Assembly: GCA_964515395.1 (NCBI GenBank)
Contig: CAZERC010000028.1
Location: forward strand, 1 to 17,351
Direction of reading: 5' to 3'
DNA length: 17,351 nt
Source of the DNA: UBA1876 sp964515395
GTDB lineage: Bacteria > Synergistota > Synergistia > Synergistales > Thermovirgaceae
The notes below the pieces were generated by a model that was not told where the DNA came from, searched no databases, and saw only the letters and a program-made list of their open reading frames with translations. Positions 6,784-13,719 of the stretch are shown piece after piece; position 1 is the first letter of the stretch; the number at the start of each line of letters is the position of its first letter. The position numbers were made by a program, and so were the translations under genes.

Positions 6784-7692
6784 ATGCTTGAAAACTTTCG
6801 CCAAAAACTGCAAAGCGTCGGCTCAAAATGGGGTATCGACTCCCTTCTGGGCACAGGCGGACAGGTGGATGAGGAATTCTGGGACGACCTGGAGAGCCTT
6901 TTGATACGGGGCGATGTCGGTATCGAAACTTCCGAAAAGATCATCAACGATCTCCAGGAAGAAAGCCGCCGAAGAAAAACGCGGTCAAGAGACGACATCC
7001 GGAGCGTCCTGAAAGACATACTCCGGCAAAACCTGCAAACAATACCGAAAATGGGAGAGCCCATCAGATGTGAAGACGGTCGTAAATGCGTCATCCTCCT
7101 TGCTGGAGTCAACGGAAGCGGGAAAACAACCACAGCAGCGAAGCTGGCTCGCAAACTCGAGGAAGAAGGGGAACGACCGCTTCTCGTAGCCGCGGATACA
7201 TTCCGGTCGGCAGCCATCGACCAGCTGAGGCAGCTGGGAAAAACTCTTGAAATAGAGGTTATCGCCCGCGAGCCTGGCAGCGACCCGGCTGCAGTCGTCT
7301 TTGACGCAATACGGTCAGCCGAAGCCGGCAATGCGGATTGCCTTGTCATTGACACGGCAGGACGACTGCACACGAAGAAAAACCTGATGGAAGAGCTTCG
7401 AAAAGTCTCAAGAATTATCGACAGGGAATGTGAAGGATGGCAAAGAGAGACACTGCTCGTTCTGGACGCCGTTTCGGGGCAAAACGCCTTCGTCCAGGCA
7501 TCGGTTTTTCACGAGATTCTGAACCTTTCGGGAGTTGTCATCACGAAATATGACCACACGGCAAAGGCAGGCATTCTTCTTGCCGTTGCAGCAAAGTTGC
7601 AGCTTCCCGTAAGATATGTCGGTCTTGGCGAACGCATGGAGGATCTTACGGCCTTTTCACCTGACGAATTCGTAGAAGGCCTTCTCGAATGA
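6784..7692 (+). CDS. ftsY: Signal recognition particle receptor FtsY
   Basis: This is the SRP receptor GTPase that delivers ribosome-nascent chains to the membrane. It has 302 residues and consists of the NG domain only; the long acidic A domain of E. coli FtsY is absent. Motifs are G1 GVNGSGKTT (108-116), DTFRSAAIDQLRQLG (138-152), G3 DTAGR (190-194), LDAVSGQNAFVQA (227-239) and the G4 loop TKYDHTAKAG (254-263), where the near-universal form is TKLDGTAKGG. The protein ends in a normal GLGERMEDLTAF segment. The start is ATG 6784, eight bases behind GGGGAG (6770-6775); GTG 6775 is in frame but would overlap the ribosome site. It lies 56 bases after ricT, and I see no convincing promoter in the gap. 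Confidence 0.95.
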   Translation: MLENFRQKLQSVGSKWGIDSLLGTGGQVDEEFWDDLESLLIRGDVGIETSEKIINDLQEESRRRKTRSRDDIRSVLKDILRQNLQTIPKMGEPIRCEDGRKCVILLAGVNGSGKTTTAAKLARKLEEEGERPLLVAADTFRSAAIDQLRQLGKTLEIEVIAREPGSDPAAVVFDAIRSAEAGNADCLVIDTAGRLHTKKNLMEELRKVSRIIDRECEGWQRETLLVLDAVSGQNAFVQASVFHEILNLSGVVITKYDHTAKAGILLAVAAKLQLPVRYVGLGERMEDLTAFSPDEFVEGLLE

Positions 7693-7714
7693 AGGAAACA
7701 GCGAGGAATTTTCC

Positions 7715-8227
7715 ATGGAGCCACGTGTAAAACTTGTCACAGGTATTCTCTACCCGGATCAGGTGTATCTCGAATGGGTGCATGAAAAACTTGAAGAACG
7801 TTTCGGACCATCGGAACGGAGCCTGTGGGGAATACCTTTTGACCATACTGATTACTACAGCGATATCGCTCCCCGCCTTTTCAAGGGGTTTCTCTCTTTC
7901 ACCGGTCTGAGAGGAGCCGGAGGGCTGGCGGACTGGAAAACAGCTTCATGTGAACTGGAAAAACTGTCAGGATTGACAAGGAAAGTCAACATCGATCCAG
8001 GTTATCTCGATGGTGCAAGGCTTGTTCTTGCGTCCACAAAAGATCATGCCCACAGGATCTATCTCCGCGACGGGATTTTCGCCGAGGTTACGCTTCGCTA
8101 TGCGAGAAAGACATGGCAGTCCTATGACCATACCTTCCCGGATTTCGCTTCCGGAATATACGACGCCTTCCTTGACGCCGTAAGAACCGATTGGTTGCGC
8201 GACGTCAAAGGCGAAAGGAAAGGATGA
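7715..8227 (+). CDS. DUF4416 family protein
   Basis: This protein of unknown function has 170 residues. It fits the DUF4416 family: opening KLVTGILY (6-13), DYYSD (46-50), VNIDPGYL (91-98), the LASTKDHAHRIYLRDG block (105-120) followed by IFAEVTLRY (121-129), and YDHTFPDF (137-144). No signal peptide or membrane segment is visible, so it is probably cytoplasmic. The conserved His, Asp, Lys and Arg residues in 92-144 look like an active or ligand-binding site, but no reaction can be assigned. The start is ATG 7715, with GAGGAA at 7703-7708. It lies 22 bases after ftsY and six bases before purB, so it is co-transcribed with both. Confidence 0.85.
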   Translation: MEPRVKLVTGILYPDQVYLEWVHEKLEERFGPSERSLWGIPFDHTDYYSDIAPRLFKGFLSFTGLRGAGGLADWKTASCELEKLSGLTRKVNIDPGYLDGARLVLASTKDHAHRIYLRDGIFAEVTLRYARKTWQSYDHTFPDFASGIYDAFLDAVRTDWLRDVKGERKG

Positions 8228-8233
8228 CATCTT

Positions 8234-9547
8234 GTGATCGAACGATACAGCACATCCGACATGGATAAAATATGGTCGAGCGAAAACCGCTATGGGAAGT
8301 GGCTTCAAGTCGAACTCGCCGTCTGTCAGGCGTGGACGGAGGAAGGACGTATTCCACCGGAAACAAACGAGACGATCAAAAGAAAGGCATCTTTTGATGA
8401 AGAGCGCATACAGGAAATCGAGACGGAAGTTCATCATGACGTCATCGCCTTTGTTACCTCCGTCGCGGAAAGTGTGGGACCTGAAGGCCGCTTTATTCAT
8501 CTGGGACTGACCAGCAGTGATGTTATCGACACAGCCACGTCATTGTTGCTTGGAGAAGCGATGGATGTCATCCTGTCTGATCTGGAAAGCCTGATGAATA
8601 GCATTTTTCAGCAGGCTGAAAAATACAGATATCTCCATTGCATTGGTCGAACACATGGCATTCATGCGGAACCTACGACCCTTGGTCTCAAAATGTTGAA
8701 CTGGTACGATCAGCTGCTGCGGGACAAGAAGAGACTTACCCAGGCAAAACACACAACCAGGATCGGGAAAATTTCCGGGGCCGTGGGAACCTATGCACAC
8801 TGTCCGCCCGGGATAGAGCGCAGGGTGTGCGAGATTCTGGGATTGCGTCCCGCACGTGTATCAACACAAATCATTCAGCGTGATGTTCATGCCGAAGCGT
8901 TAATCACCCTTGCCGTGCTTGGCGGCACGATTGAAAGAATAGCTCTGGAACTCAGGCATCTTCAGCGGACGGAAGTTCTCGAAACGGCGGAACCCTTTTC
9001 ATCGAAACAGAAAGGCTCTTCTGCAATGCCTCACAAACGGAATCCTGTCCTGTCGGAGAAACTCTGCGGAATGGCCCGGCTGCTCAGGGCATATGCAAAT
9101 GTCTCCCTGGAGAACATTGCCTTGTGGCATGAAAGAGACATCAGCCACTCTTCAACGGAAAGGGTCATATGGCCCGACAGTTTCCACATCACCCAGTACA
9201 TGCTCAGAACCCTCTTGTCCATAATTCGTGACCTTGACGTCTTCGAGGAGAATATCGCGAGGAATCTTGAACTGACCAGGGGACTTATATTCAGTCAGAG
9301 GATCCTCCTGGCCCTGGTGGAAAGAGGTGTTGAAAGAGAAAAGGCCTACGAGGTTGTCCAGCGCAACGCCATGCAATCCTGGAAGGAGGGAAGCGATTTC
9401 CGTGATCTCTGTCTCCAGGACCCCTCGATAACCGGCGTTCTCGGAAAAGATTTTTTGAATTCTCTCTTCGATGTAGGGTATTATGTGAGATATGTGGATG
9501 AAATCTTCGACAGGTTTCGTGAATCGGAAGTCGAAGATCGGCAGTAG
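8234..9547 (+). CDS. purB: Adenylosuccinate lyase
   Basis: Catalyses two fumarate-releasing steps of purine synthesis, SAICAR to AICAR and adenylosuccinate to AMP. It has 437 residues, the usual length of the shorter bacterial PurB type. Fumarase/aspartase superfamily motifs are EVHHDVIAF (65-73), GLTSSDVIDTA (91-101), GRTHGIHAEP (138-147, with the general-acid His) and the mobile catalytic loop GSSAMPHKRNP (261-271, with the general-base Ser). The start is GTG 8234, nine bases after AAAGGA (8219-8224), and gives the canonical opening MIERYSTSDM. It is the last nucleotide-metabolism gene in this run and is followed by glpX after 42 bases. Confidence 0.96.
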   Translation: MIERYSTSDMDKIWSSENRYGKWLQVELAVCQAWTEEGRIPPETNETIKRKASFDEERIQEIETEVHHDVIAFVTSVAESVGPEGRFIHLGLTSSDVIDTATSLLLGEAMDVILSDLESLMNSIFQQAEKYRYLHCIGRTHGIHAEPTTLGLKMLNWYDQLLRDKKRLTQAKHTTRIGKISGAVGTYAHCPPGIERRVCEILGLRPARVSTQIIQRDVHAEALITLAVLGGTIERIALELRHLQRTEVLETAEPFSSKQKGSSAMPHKRNPVLSEKLCGMARLLRAYANVSLENIALWHERDISHSSTERVIWPDSFHITQYMLRTLLSIIRDLDVFEENIARNLELTRGLIFSQRILLALVERGVEREKAYEVVQRNAMQSWKEGSDFRDLCLQDPSITGVLGKDFLNSLFDVGYYVRYVDEIFDRFRESEVEDRQ

Positions 9548-9574
9548 CGTCGTTTTTCTTTGAGATACAAACGA

Positions 9575-9582
9575 AGGGGGTG
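9575..9582 (+). promoter_or_regulatory. Ribosome binding site deciding the glpX start
   Basis: AGGGGGTG sits seven bases before TTG 9590. It argues against the in-frame TTG at 9560, which lies upstream of this site, and against ATG 9611, which would be too far away. Confidence 0.6.
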
Positions 9583-9589
9583 GGGAAAA

Positions 9590-10585
9590 TTGGCTCAGCC
9601 TGAACGGAACATGGCCCTGGAACTTGTCCGGGGCACTGAAGCGGCCGCCATGTCGGCCGGTCGATGGATGGGCAGAGGGGACAAGAACGCTTGCGACAAC
9701 GCCGCAGTCAACGCAATGAGATACATGCTGAACACCATCAGCATGGATGGAATTGTTGTCGTCGGAGAAGGCGAAAAGGACGAGGCCCCGATGCTTTTCA
9801 ACGGAGAGGTACTCGGGACGGGTGAAGAGCCTCTTGTGGATATCGCCGTGGATCCCATAGACGGAACCCGGCTTCTCGCGTTTGGACGCCCCAATGCCAT
9901 CAGCGTCGTTGCCATGTCGGAACGGGATACCATGTACGACCCCAAGCACATTTTCTACATGAACAAGATTGCGGCCGGTCCAGGGGCTGCAGATGCCATC
10001 GATATCGAAGCGCCTGTTTCGCAAAACCTGAAAAGCGTGGCCTCATCTCTTCACAAATCTGTAGAAGATGTGACCGTCGTCGTTCTCGATCGCCCCAGGC
10101 ACGAACAGATAATATCAGAGATACGTGCGGTGGGGGCCAGGATCCGTCTTATTCCGGACGGTGACATCGCCGGAGCCCTGATGACCTGCAAGGAGGAAAG
10201 CGGCATCGACCTGCTTATCGGGATAGGCGGGTCACCCGAAGCCGTTGTCAGTGCCTGCGCATTAAAATGTGTCGGTGGAAACATGCAGTGCAAACTCTGG
10301 CCGCGGAATTCAGAGGAAGCGGCCCGATGCCGGGAACTTGGAATGGACCTTCAGCAGGTCTTCGGAATAAATGATCTCGTGACTTCCGACAACGTCTTTT
10401 TCGCTGCAACGGGAGTCACCGATGGCGAACTGCTCAAGGGAGTTCGCTATGAAGGAAACCGGATCAAGACAACCTCTCTCGTCATGCGTTCCAAAAGCGG
10501 CACCATCAGGTATGTTGACGCCATTCACAGCCTGACAAAACTGGAAATGTTCAGCGATATCGAGTACGGTCCAAAATACGAATAA
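9590..10585 (+). CDS. glpX: Class II fructose-1,6-bisphosphatase
   Basis: Hydrolyses fructose-1,6-bisphosphate to fructose-6-phosphate in gluconeogenesis. The class II enzyme is metal-dependent and lithium-sensitive. It has 331 residues from TTG 9590. Motifs are GRWMGRGDKNACDNAAV (24-40, with the metal-binding Asp), VVGEGEKDEAPML (57-69), AVDPIDGTR (86-94) and, further on, IPDGDIAGAL and GIGGSPEAV. The enzyme may also accept sedoheptulose-bisphosphate, as some relatives do, but the sequence alone cannot settle that. It closes the long plus-strand gene run: a strong hairpin begins five bases after the stop, and hypF converges from the other side. Confidence 0.95.
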   Translation: MAQPERNMALELVRGTEAAAMSAGRWMGRGDKNACDNAAVNAMRYMLNTISMDGIVVVGEGEKDEAPMLFNGEVLGTGEEPLVDIAVDPIDGTRLLAFGRPNAISVVAMSERDTMYDPKHIFYMNKIAAGPGAADAIDIEAPVSQNLKSVASSLHKSVEDVTVVVLDRPRHEQIISEIRAVGARIRLIPDGDIAGALMTCKEESGIDLLIGIGGSPEAVVSACALKCVGGNMQCKLWPRNSEEAARCRELGMDLQQVFGINDLVTSDNVFFAATGVTDGELLKGVRYEGNRIKTTSLVMRSKSGTIRYVDAIHSLTKLEMFSDIEYGPKYE

Positions 10586-10589
10586 AACG

Positions 10590-10636
10590 AATACCCGGAG
10601 CCGGAGGTGTCCAGCTCCGGGTATTTCTTTCTTTTC
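10590..10636. terminator. Strong, probably bidirectional intrinsic terminator between glpX and hypF
   Basis: Twelve-base arms AATACCCGGAGC (10590-10601) and GCTCCGGGTATT (10614-10625) are perfectly complementary. Inside them a further GGA/TCC pair (10603-10605 with 10610-10612) can close a GGTG tetraloop after one C-A mismatch. On the plus strand a T-rich tract (TTCTTTCTTTTC) follows. On the minus strand the stem is followed by CGTTTTATTCG, a weaker U-tract that overlaps the glpX stop. It sits exactly between two convergent genes. Confidence 0.9.
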
Positions 10637-12922
10637 TCAGTCCTGTAAATCCTGCAAGTACGCGGCACCTACCGCTACCTGTCCCACAGAAACCGCCTCG
10701 TCATTGGGAGAAAGCGCGGAATGCCAGAGGGGTTCGAGATTTCTCCGTCTCATGGATGAAATCACCAGGGCAAGAAGCCGACGGTTTTGCCAGACTCCTC
10801 CCGACAGGACCACTTTCCTGATACCACAATCCACCGATACCTTGCGACACGCCTCGGTCAGTGATTCCGCAAGACCCAGGTGAAAGGCTCCAGCAATTGC
10901 ATGTAACCCGATTTTCGGCCGGTTTTGGTAAACCCACTCCACAGCAGGCCGCCAATCTATTTTGTACCCACCGTCATCGTGATAGATATCAAAAGGGATT
11001 CTTCCGCCCGCTGACCGGTCAGAAGCAGCTTCCAGCTCCATTGCAGCCTGCCCGTCGTAGGTTATTCTGTCCCTGATCCCTGCCATGGCCGCAATGGCAT
11101 CAAAAAGCCTTCCGCAAGACGAGGTCAGAGGCGCTTCATTTGCTGACGCAACGATGGCCGGAATTATTGCCCCATGATCGGGCCAGATCCTCGAAGCTTT
11201 TTCGATACCTTCTTCTTTACCAAAGGTTTCAACGAGCAGGGAAAGGGCATATCTCCAGGGTTCCATAATCGCCTTTTCTCCGCCAGGCAACGGGGCGGGT
11301 CGAAGGTTTCCCACCCTTTCGAAAGAGCGACAGTCGCCAAAGAGGATTTCTCCGCCCCATACGGTTCCGTCCGTTCCATATCCTGTCCCGTCCAGTATCA
11401 ATCCCAAAGCCGGGCCTTCTATTGATTTTTCCAAAAGGCAGGAGGCCATATGGGCATGATGATGCTGGACCTCCAGGAAATCCGTTTCGCTGCCAAGCAC
11501 CTTTTCTGCAATAAAACCTGAGACATATTGCGGATGCATGTCTTTTACAACAAGGCGCGGGGTGAATCTGAACAGATCCAGAAAATGCCGCAAGGTTTTT
11601 TCGTAATACAGGGCCGTTTCCAGGCGTTTGAGATCACCCAGATACTGGCTCGAAATGACGGATTTCCCCAGCGAAAAGGCAAATGTGGACTTCATCTCGG
11701 GACCGCTGGCAAGTACAGGAGGCAATTTTCTCGAAGCAACTATCGGGTGGGGAACGAATCCTCGGGCCCTGCGAAGAAGGATCTGCCTTTTTCCCGCAAA
11801 GGTCACGACGGAATCGTCAATCCTGTTTTGTATCTTCCGGTCGTGGAGAAGGAAGAAGTCGACAATACCCGACAGGTTTTCCAGGGCTTCCTCATTTGTC
11901 GCCAATATGGGACTTTCTGAAAAGTTGGCGCTGGTCATGATAAGCACGGGGATCCGTTCCATGATGAGATGGTGAAGCGGTGTATAGGGAAGCATGACGC
12001 CCAGCGTATCCTGGTTCGGGGCAACAAGTTCAGATACGTCCGCTGTTGTTTTTTTGGGACAGACCACAATGGGGCTTCGGGGTGAGAGCATCATCTGTCC
12101 GGCTTCAGGACTGATGTGAACCAGTTTTTTGGCCGTTTCCATGTCGCGGGCCATAACGGCGAAAGGCTTGTGAGGCCGCTGCTTGCGCTTCCTTAAAAGG
12201 GCAACGGGGGCTTTTTCCGGAAGACATGCAATGTGAAACCCACCCAGGCCCTTGATGGCCAAAATGCGCCCTTCAAGCAGATGATCCGCAGCAACATCAA
12301 GAGCATTCCCGCTGGTGGCAACGAGAGCTTCGCTTTTGCCCGCAATGAGCCGGACATGGGGCCCGCATTGTGGACAGGCAACAGGCTGCGCGTGAAACCT
12401 CCTGTCTCCGGGGTTCTTGTACTCTTCTTCGCAAAGGGGGCACATCCTGAATTCAGACATCGTCGTCATGGGCCTGTCGTAGGGAAGCTCGCGAATGATA
12501 CTGTACCGCGGTCCGCAGTTGGTGCAGTTGATAAAAGGGTATCTGTAACGACGATCGCCGGGATCTTTCATTTCCCGAAGGCAATCATCACAGACAGCGA
12601 TATCAGGGGGAATCAGGACTGTGTTTTCACGCTCCGCCTTGCTCGGCTGGATGACAAACTCCCCTGGCCGGACATGGACCTCTTCATCGGGACCGACTCG
12701 CGCAATATCCTGTATGTTCGCCAACGGAGGTGCGTCGGTAGCAATGCGGGATTCATATTCGTCCAGTTGTCGCTTCGTCCCGAAAAGCTCTATATGCACT
12801 CCCCGAGAGGTATTTGAAACCGTTCCGGAGAGACCTATCTCGTTTGCAAGGCGAAAACAAAAGGGGCGGAACCCGATGCCCTGAACCACCCCCGTTACGA
12901 TAAGCATACGCTTTTTGTACAT
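10637..12922 (-). CDS. hypF: Carbamoyltransferase HypF ([NiFe]-hydrogenase maturation)
   Basis: Transfers the carbamoyl group of carbamoyl phosphate, through carbamoyl-adenylate, to the C-terminal Cys of HypE, making the cyanide ligands of [NiFe]-hydrogenase. It has 761 residues and is full length. Domain order is acylphosphatase (about 1-92, with VVQGIGFRP 12-20); two zinc fingers (CDDC 111-114, CTNC 133-136, CPLC 161-164, CPQC 183-186); YrdC-like (about 200-395, with RKRKQRPHKPFAVM 244-257); and Kae1-like (about 405-761, with HHHAH 487-491, DGTGYGTDGTVWGGE 511-525 and a late LSGGVWQN). The start is ATG 12922, seven bases after GGAGG, rather than the longer frame from 12964. It is the only minus-strand gene, and no hypA-E or hydrogenase gene is in view. 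Confidence 0.96.
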   Translation of the reverse strand: MYKKRMLIVTGVVQGIGFRPFCFRLANEIGLSGTVSNTSRGVHIELFGTKRQLDEYESRIATDAPPLANIQDIARVGPDEEVHVRPGEFVIQPSKAERENTVLIPPDIAVCDDCLREMKDPGDRRYRYPFINCTNCGPRYSIIRELPYDRPMTTMSEFRMCPLCEEEYKNPGDRRFHAQPVACPQCGPHVRLIAGKSEALVATSGNALDVAADHLLEGRILAIKGLGGFHIACLPEKAPVALLRKRKQRPHKPFAVMARDMETAKKLVHISPEAGQMMLSPRSPIVVCPKKTTADVSELVAPNQDTLGVMLPYTPLHHLIMERIPVLIMTSANFSESPILATNEEALENLSGIVDFFLLHDRKIQNRIDDSVVTFAGKRQILLRRARGFVPHPIVASRKLPPVLASGPEMKSTFAFSLGKSVISSQYLGDLKRLETALYYEKTLRHFLDLFRFTPRLVVKDMHPQYVSGFIAEKVLGSETDFLEVQHHHAHMASCLLEKSIEGPALGLILDGTGYGTDGTVWGGEILFGDCRSFERVGNLRPAPLPGGEKAIMEPWRYALSLLVETFGKEEGIEKASRIWPDHGAIIPAIVASANEAPLTSSCGRLFDAIAAMAGIRDRITYDGQAAMELEAASDRSAGGRIPFDIYHDDGGYKIDWRPAVEWVYQNRPKIGLHAIAGAFHLGLAESLTEACRKVSVDCGIRKVVLSGGVWQNRRLLALVISSMRRRNLEPLWHSALSPNDEAVSVGQVAVGAAYLQDLQD

Positions 12923-12945
12923 TGACAAGCCTCCAGTCTGAAGGC

Positions 12946-12974
12946 ATTGTAATGCTGAGTTCAAAAGGGCTCAA
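12946..12974 (-). promoter_or_regulatory. Sigma70-type promoter of hypF
   Basis: Read on the minus strand, TTGAGC (plus positions 12969-12974) and TACAAT (12946-12951) are separated by exactly 17 bases, matching four and five of six consensus positions. Transcription would start near 12939, giving a leader of about 17 bases that contains the GGAGG ribosome site (12930-12934) before the hypF ATG. Confidence 0.65.
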
Positions 12975-12978
12975 CCCC

Positions 12979-13007
12979 GGCCGGAACTGAAAATCATCCA
13001 TCCGGCC
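12979..13007 (+). other. Inverted repeat in the cobO leader
   Basis: GGCCGGA (12979-12985) and TCCGGCC (13001-13007) are exact seven-base inverted repeats 15 bases apart. They end five bases before the cobO ribosome site AAGGAG (13012-13017). They could form a hairpin in the leader mRNA or mark a dyad operator. It is too small to be a cobalamin riboswitch. Confidence 0.3.
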
Positions 13008-13024
13008 AGACAAGGAGCAGATTC

Positions 13025-13555
13025 ATGGGATTCTTTGAAAAAGGTCTCGTTCATGTGTATACAGGTAACGGAAAAGGGAAAACCACCTCAGCACTAGGGA
13101 TGACCCTGCGTGTTGCAGGTCACGGGGGAAAGGTTGCGTTTATCCAGTTCATGAAGGGCTGGCCCCATTACGGAGAAACAGCAGGCCTGGCTGCTCTCGA
13201 GGGCGTAGATCACATCGTTACCGGCCGCCCCGATTTCGTTGACAGATTGCACCCGGATCCTGTGGATGTCGCCGAGGCTCGTCGAGGGTTCGAAAAGGCT
13301 GTCCAAATCTTGCAGGCGGGACATCATGACCTCGTGGTGCTTGACGAAATTCTGGTTGCCATTGATTATGGCCTGCTTTCCACCTTCCAGACTCTCGAAG
13401 CCCTCGTTTCAAGAGCTCCTCATGTCGAAACGGTACTCACGGGGAGAGGCGCCCCCCTGGAACTCATGGAATATGCAGATTACGTCACAGAAATGGTGGA
13501 GCGGAAACACCCTTTCAGGAAAGGAGTTGCAGGACGCAAGGGCGCGGAATATTGA
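13025..13555 (+). CDS. cobO: Cob(I)alamin (corrinoid) adenosyltransferase, CobA/CobO/BtuR type
   Basis: Transfers the adenosyl group of ATP to the reduced cobalt of corrinoids, completing adenosylcobalamin in synthesis or salvage. It has 176 residues, slightly shorter than the enterobacterial enzyme of about 196, which carries a longer N-terminus. The reversed P-loop GNGKGKTTSA lies at 14-23, FIQFMKG at 39-45, VVLDEI at 104-109, VLTGRGAP at 137-144, and the C-terminal KHPFRKGVAGRKGAEY at 161-176 (consensus KHPFxxGxxARxGIEY). The start is ATG 13025 with AAGGAG seven bases upstream. The gene diverges from hypF and is followed by a 164-base gap. No other cobalamin genes are visible, so salvage is as likely as de novo synthesis. 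Confidence 0.95.
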   Translation: MGFFEKGLVHVYTGNGKGKTTSALGMTLRVAGHGGKVAFIQFMKGWPHYGETAGLAALEGVDHIVTGRPDFVDRLHPDPVDVAEARRGFEKAVQILQAGHHDLVVLDEILVAIDYGLLSTFQTLEALVSRAPHVETVLTGRGAPLELMEYADYVTEMVERKHPFRKGVAGRKGAEY

Positions 13556-13677
13556 ACGCAAGACATCGTTGCGCACCTGCACGTCGAAAGGGCTGTCTCG
13601 AAAAGCAACGTAAATTATGCCAGGTGCTTCTGGAAGGGCTTTCATTTTTTCAGGAGTCGGTAAATCGTCGGGCACAG

Positions 13678-13687
13678 GGTAATTACC
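13678..13687. promoter_or_regulatory. Palindrome upstream of mnmA (possible operator)
   Basis: GGTAATTACC is a perfect ten-base palindrome in the 164-base gap (13556-13719) between cobO and mnmA, 32 bases before the mnmA start. The rest of the gap holds a small CGCAA/TTGCG inverted repeat just after cobO and a T-run at 13645-13650. I see no confident -35/-10 pair and no credible gene there. The palindrome may be chance. Confidence 0.2.
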
Positions 13688-13719
13688 AAAAATACCAAAG
13701 TAAAGGATGAAATCAGCAA

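Noticed and set aside
6406..6813. Phe/Ser-rich minus-strand ORFs that look like membrane proteins
   Set aside because: The hydrophobicity is an artefact of reading the complement of Lys codons in the basic RicT tail.
9152..10024. Minus-strand ORF of 290 codons across the purB-glpX junction
   Set aside because: Covers two well-identified plus-strand genes and shows no domain.
12922..12953. TTGACA as a cobO -35 element
   Set aside because: The hexamer is perfect, but the nearest -10-like TGTAAT is 20 bases away and the 17-base position reads CATTGT; it also overlaps the hypF start codon.
13409..13675. Minus-strand ORF of 88 codons partly in the cobO-mnmA gap
   Set aside because: Its second half is antisense to cobO, and the part in the gap has no recognisable motif or clear ribosome site; a small real gene cannot be fully excluded.
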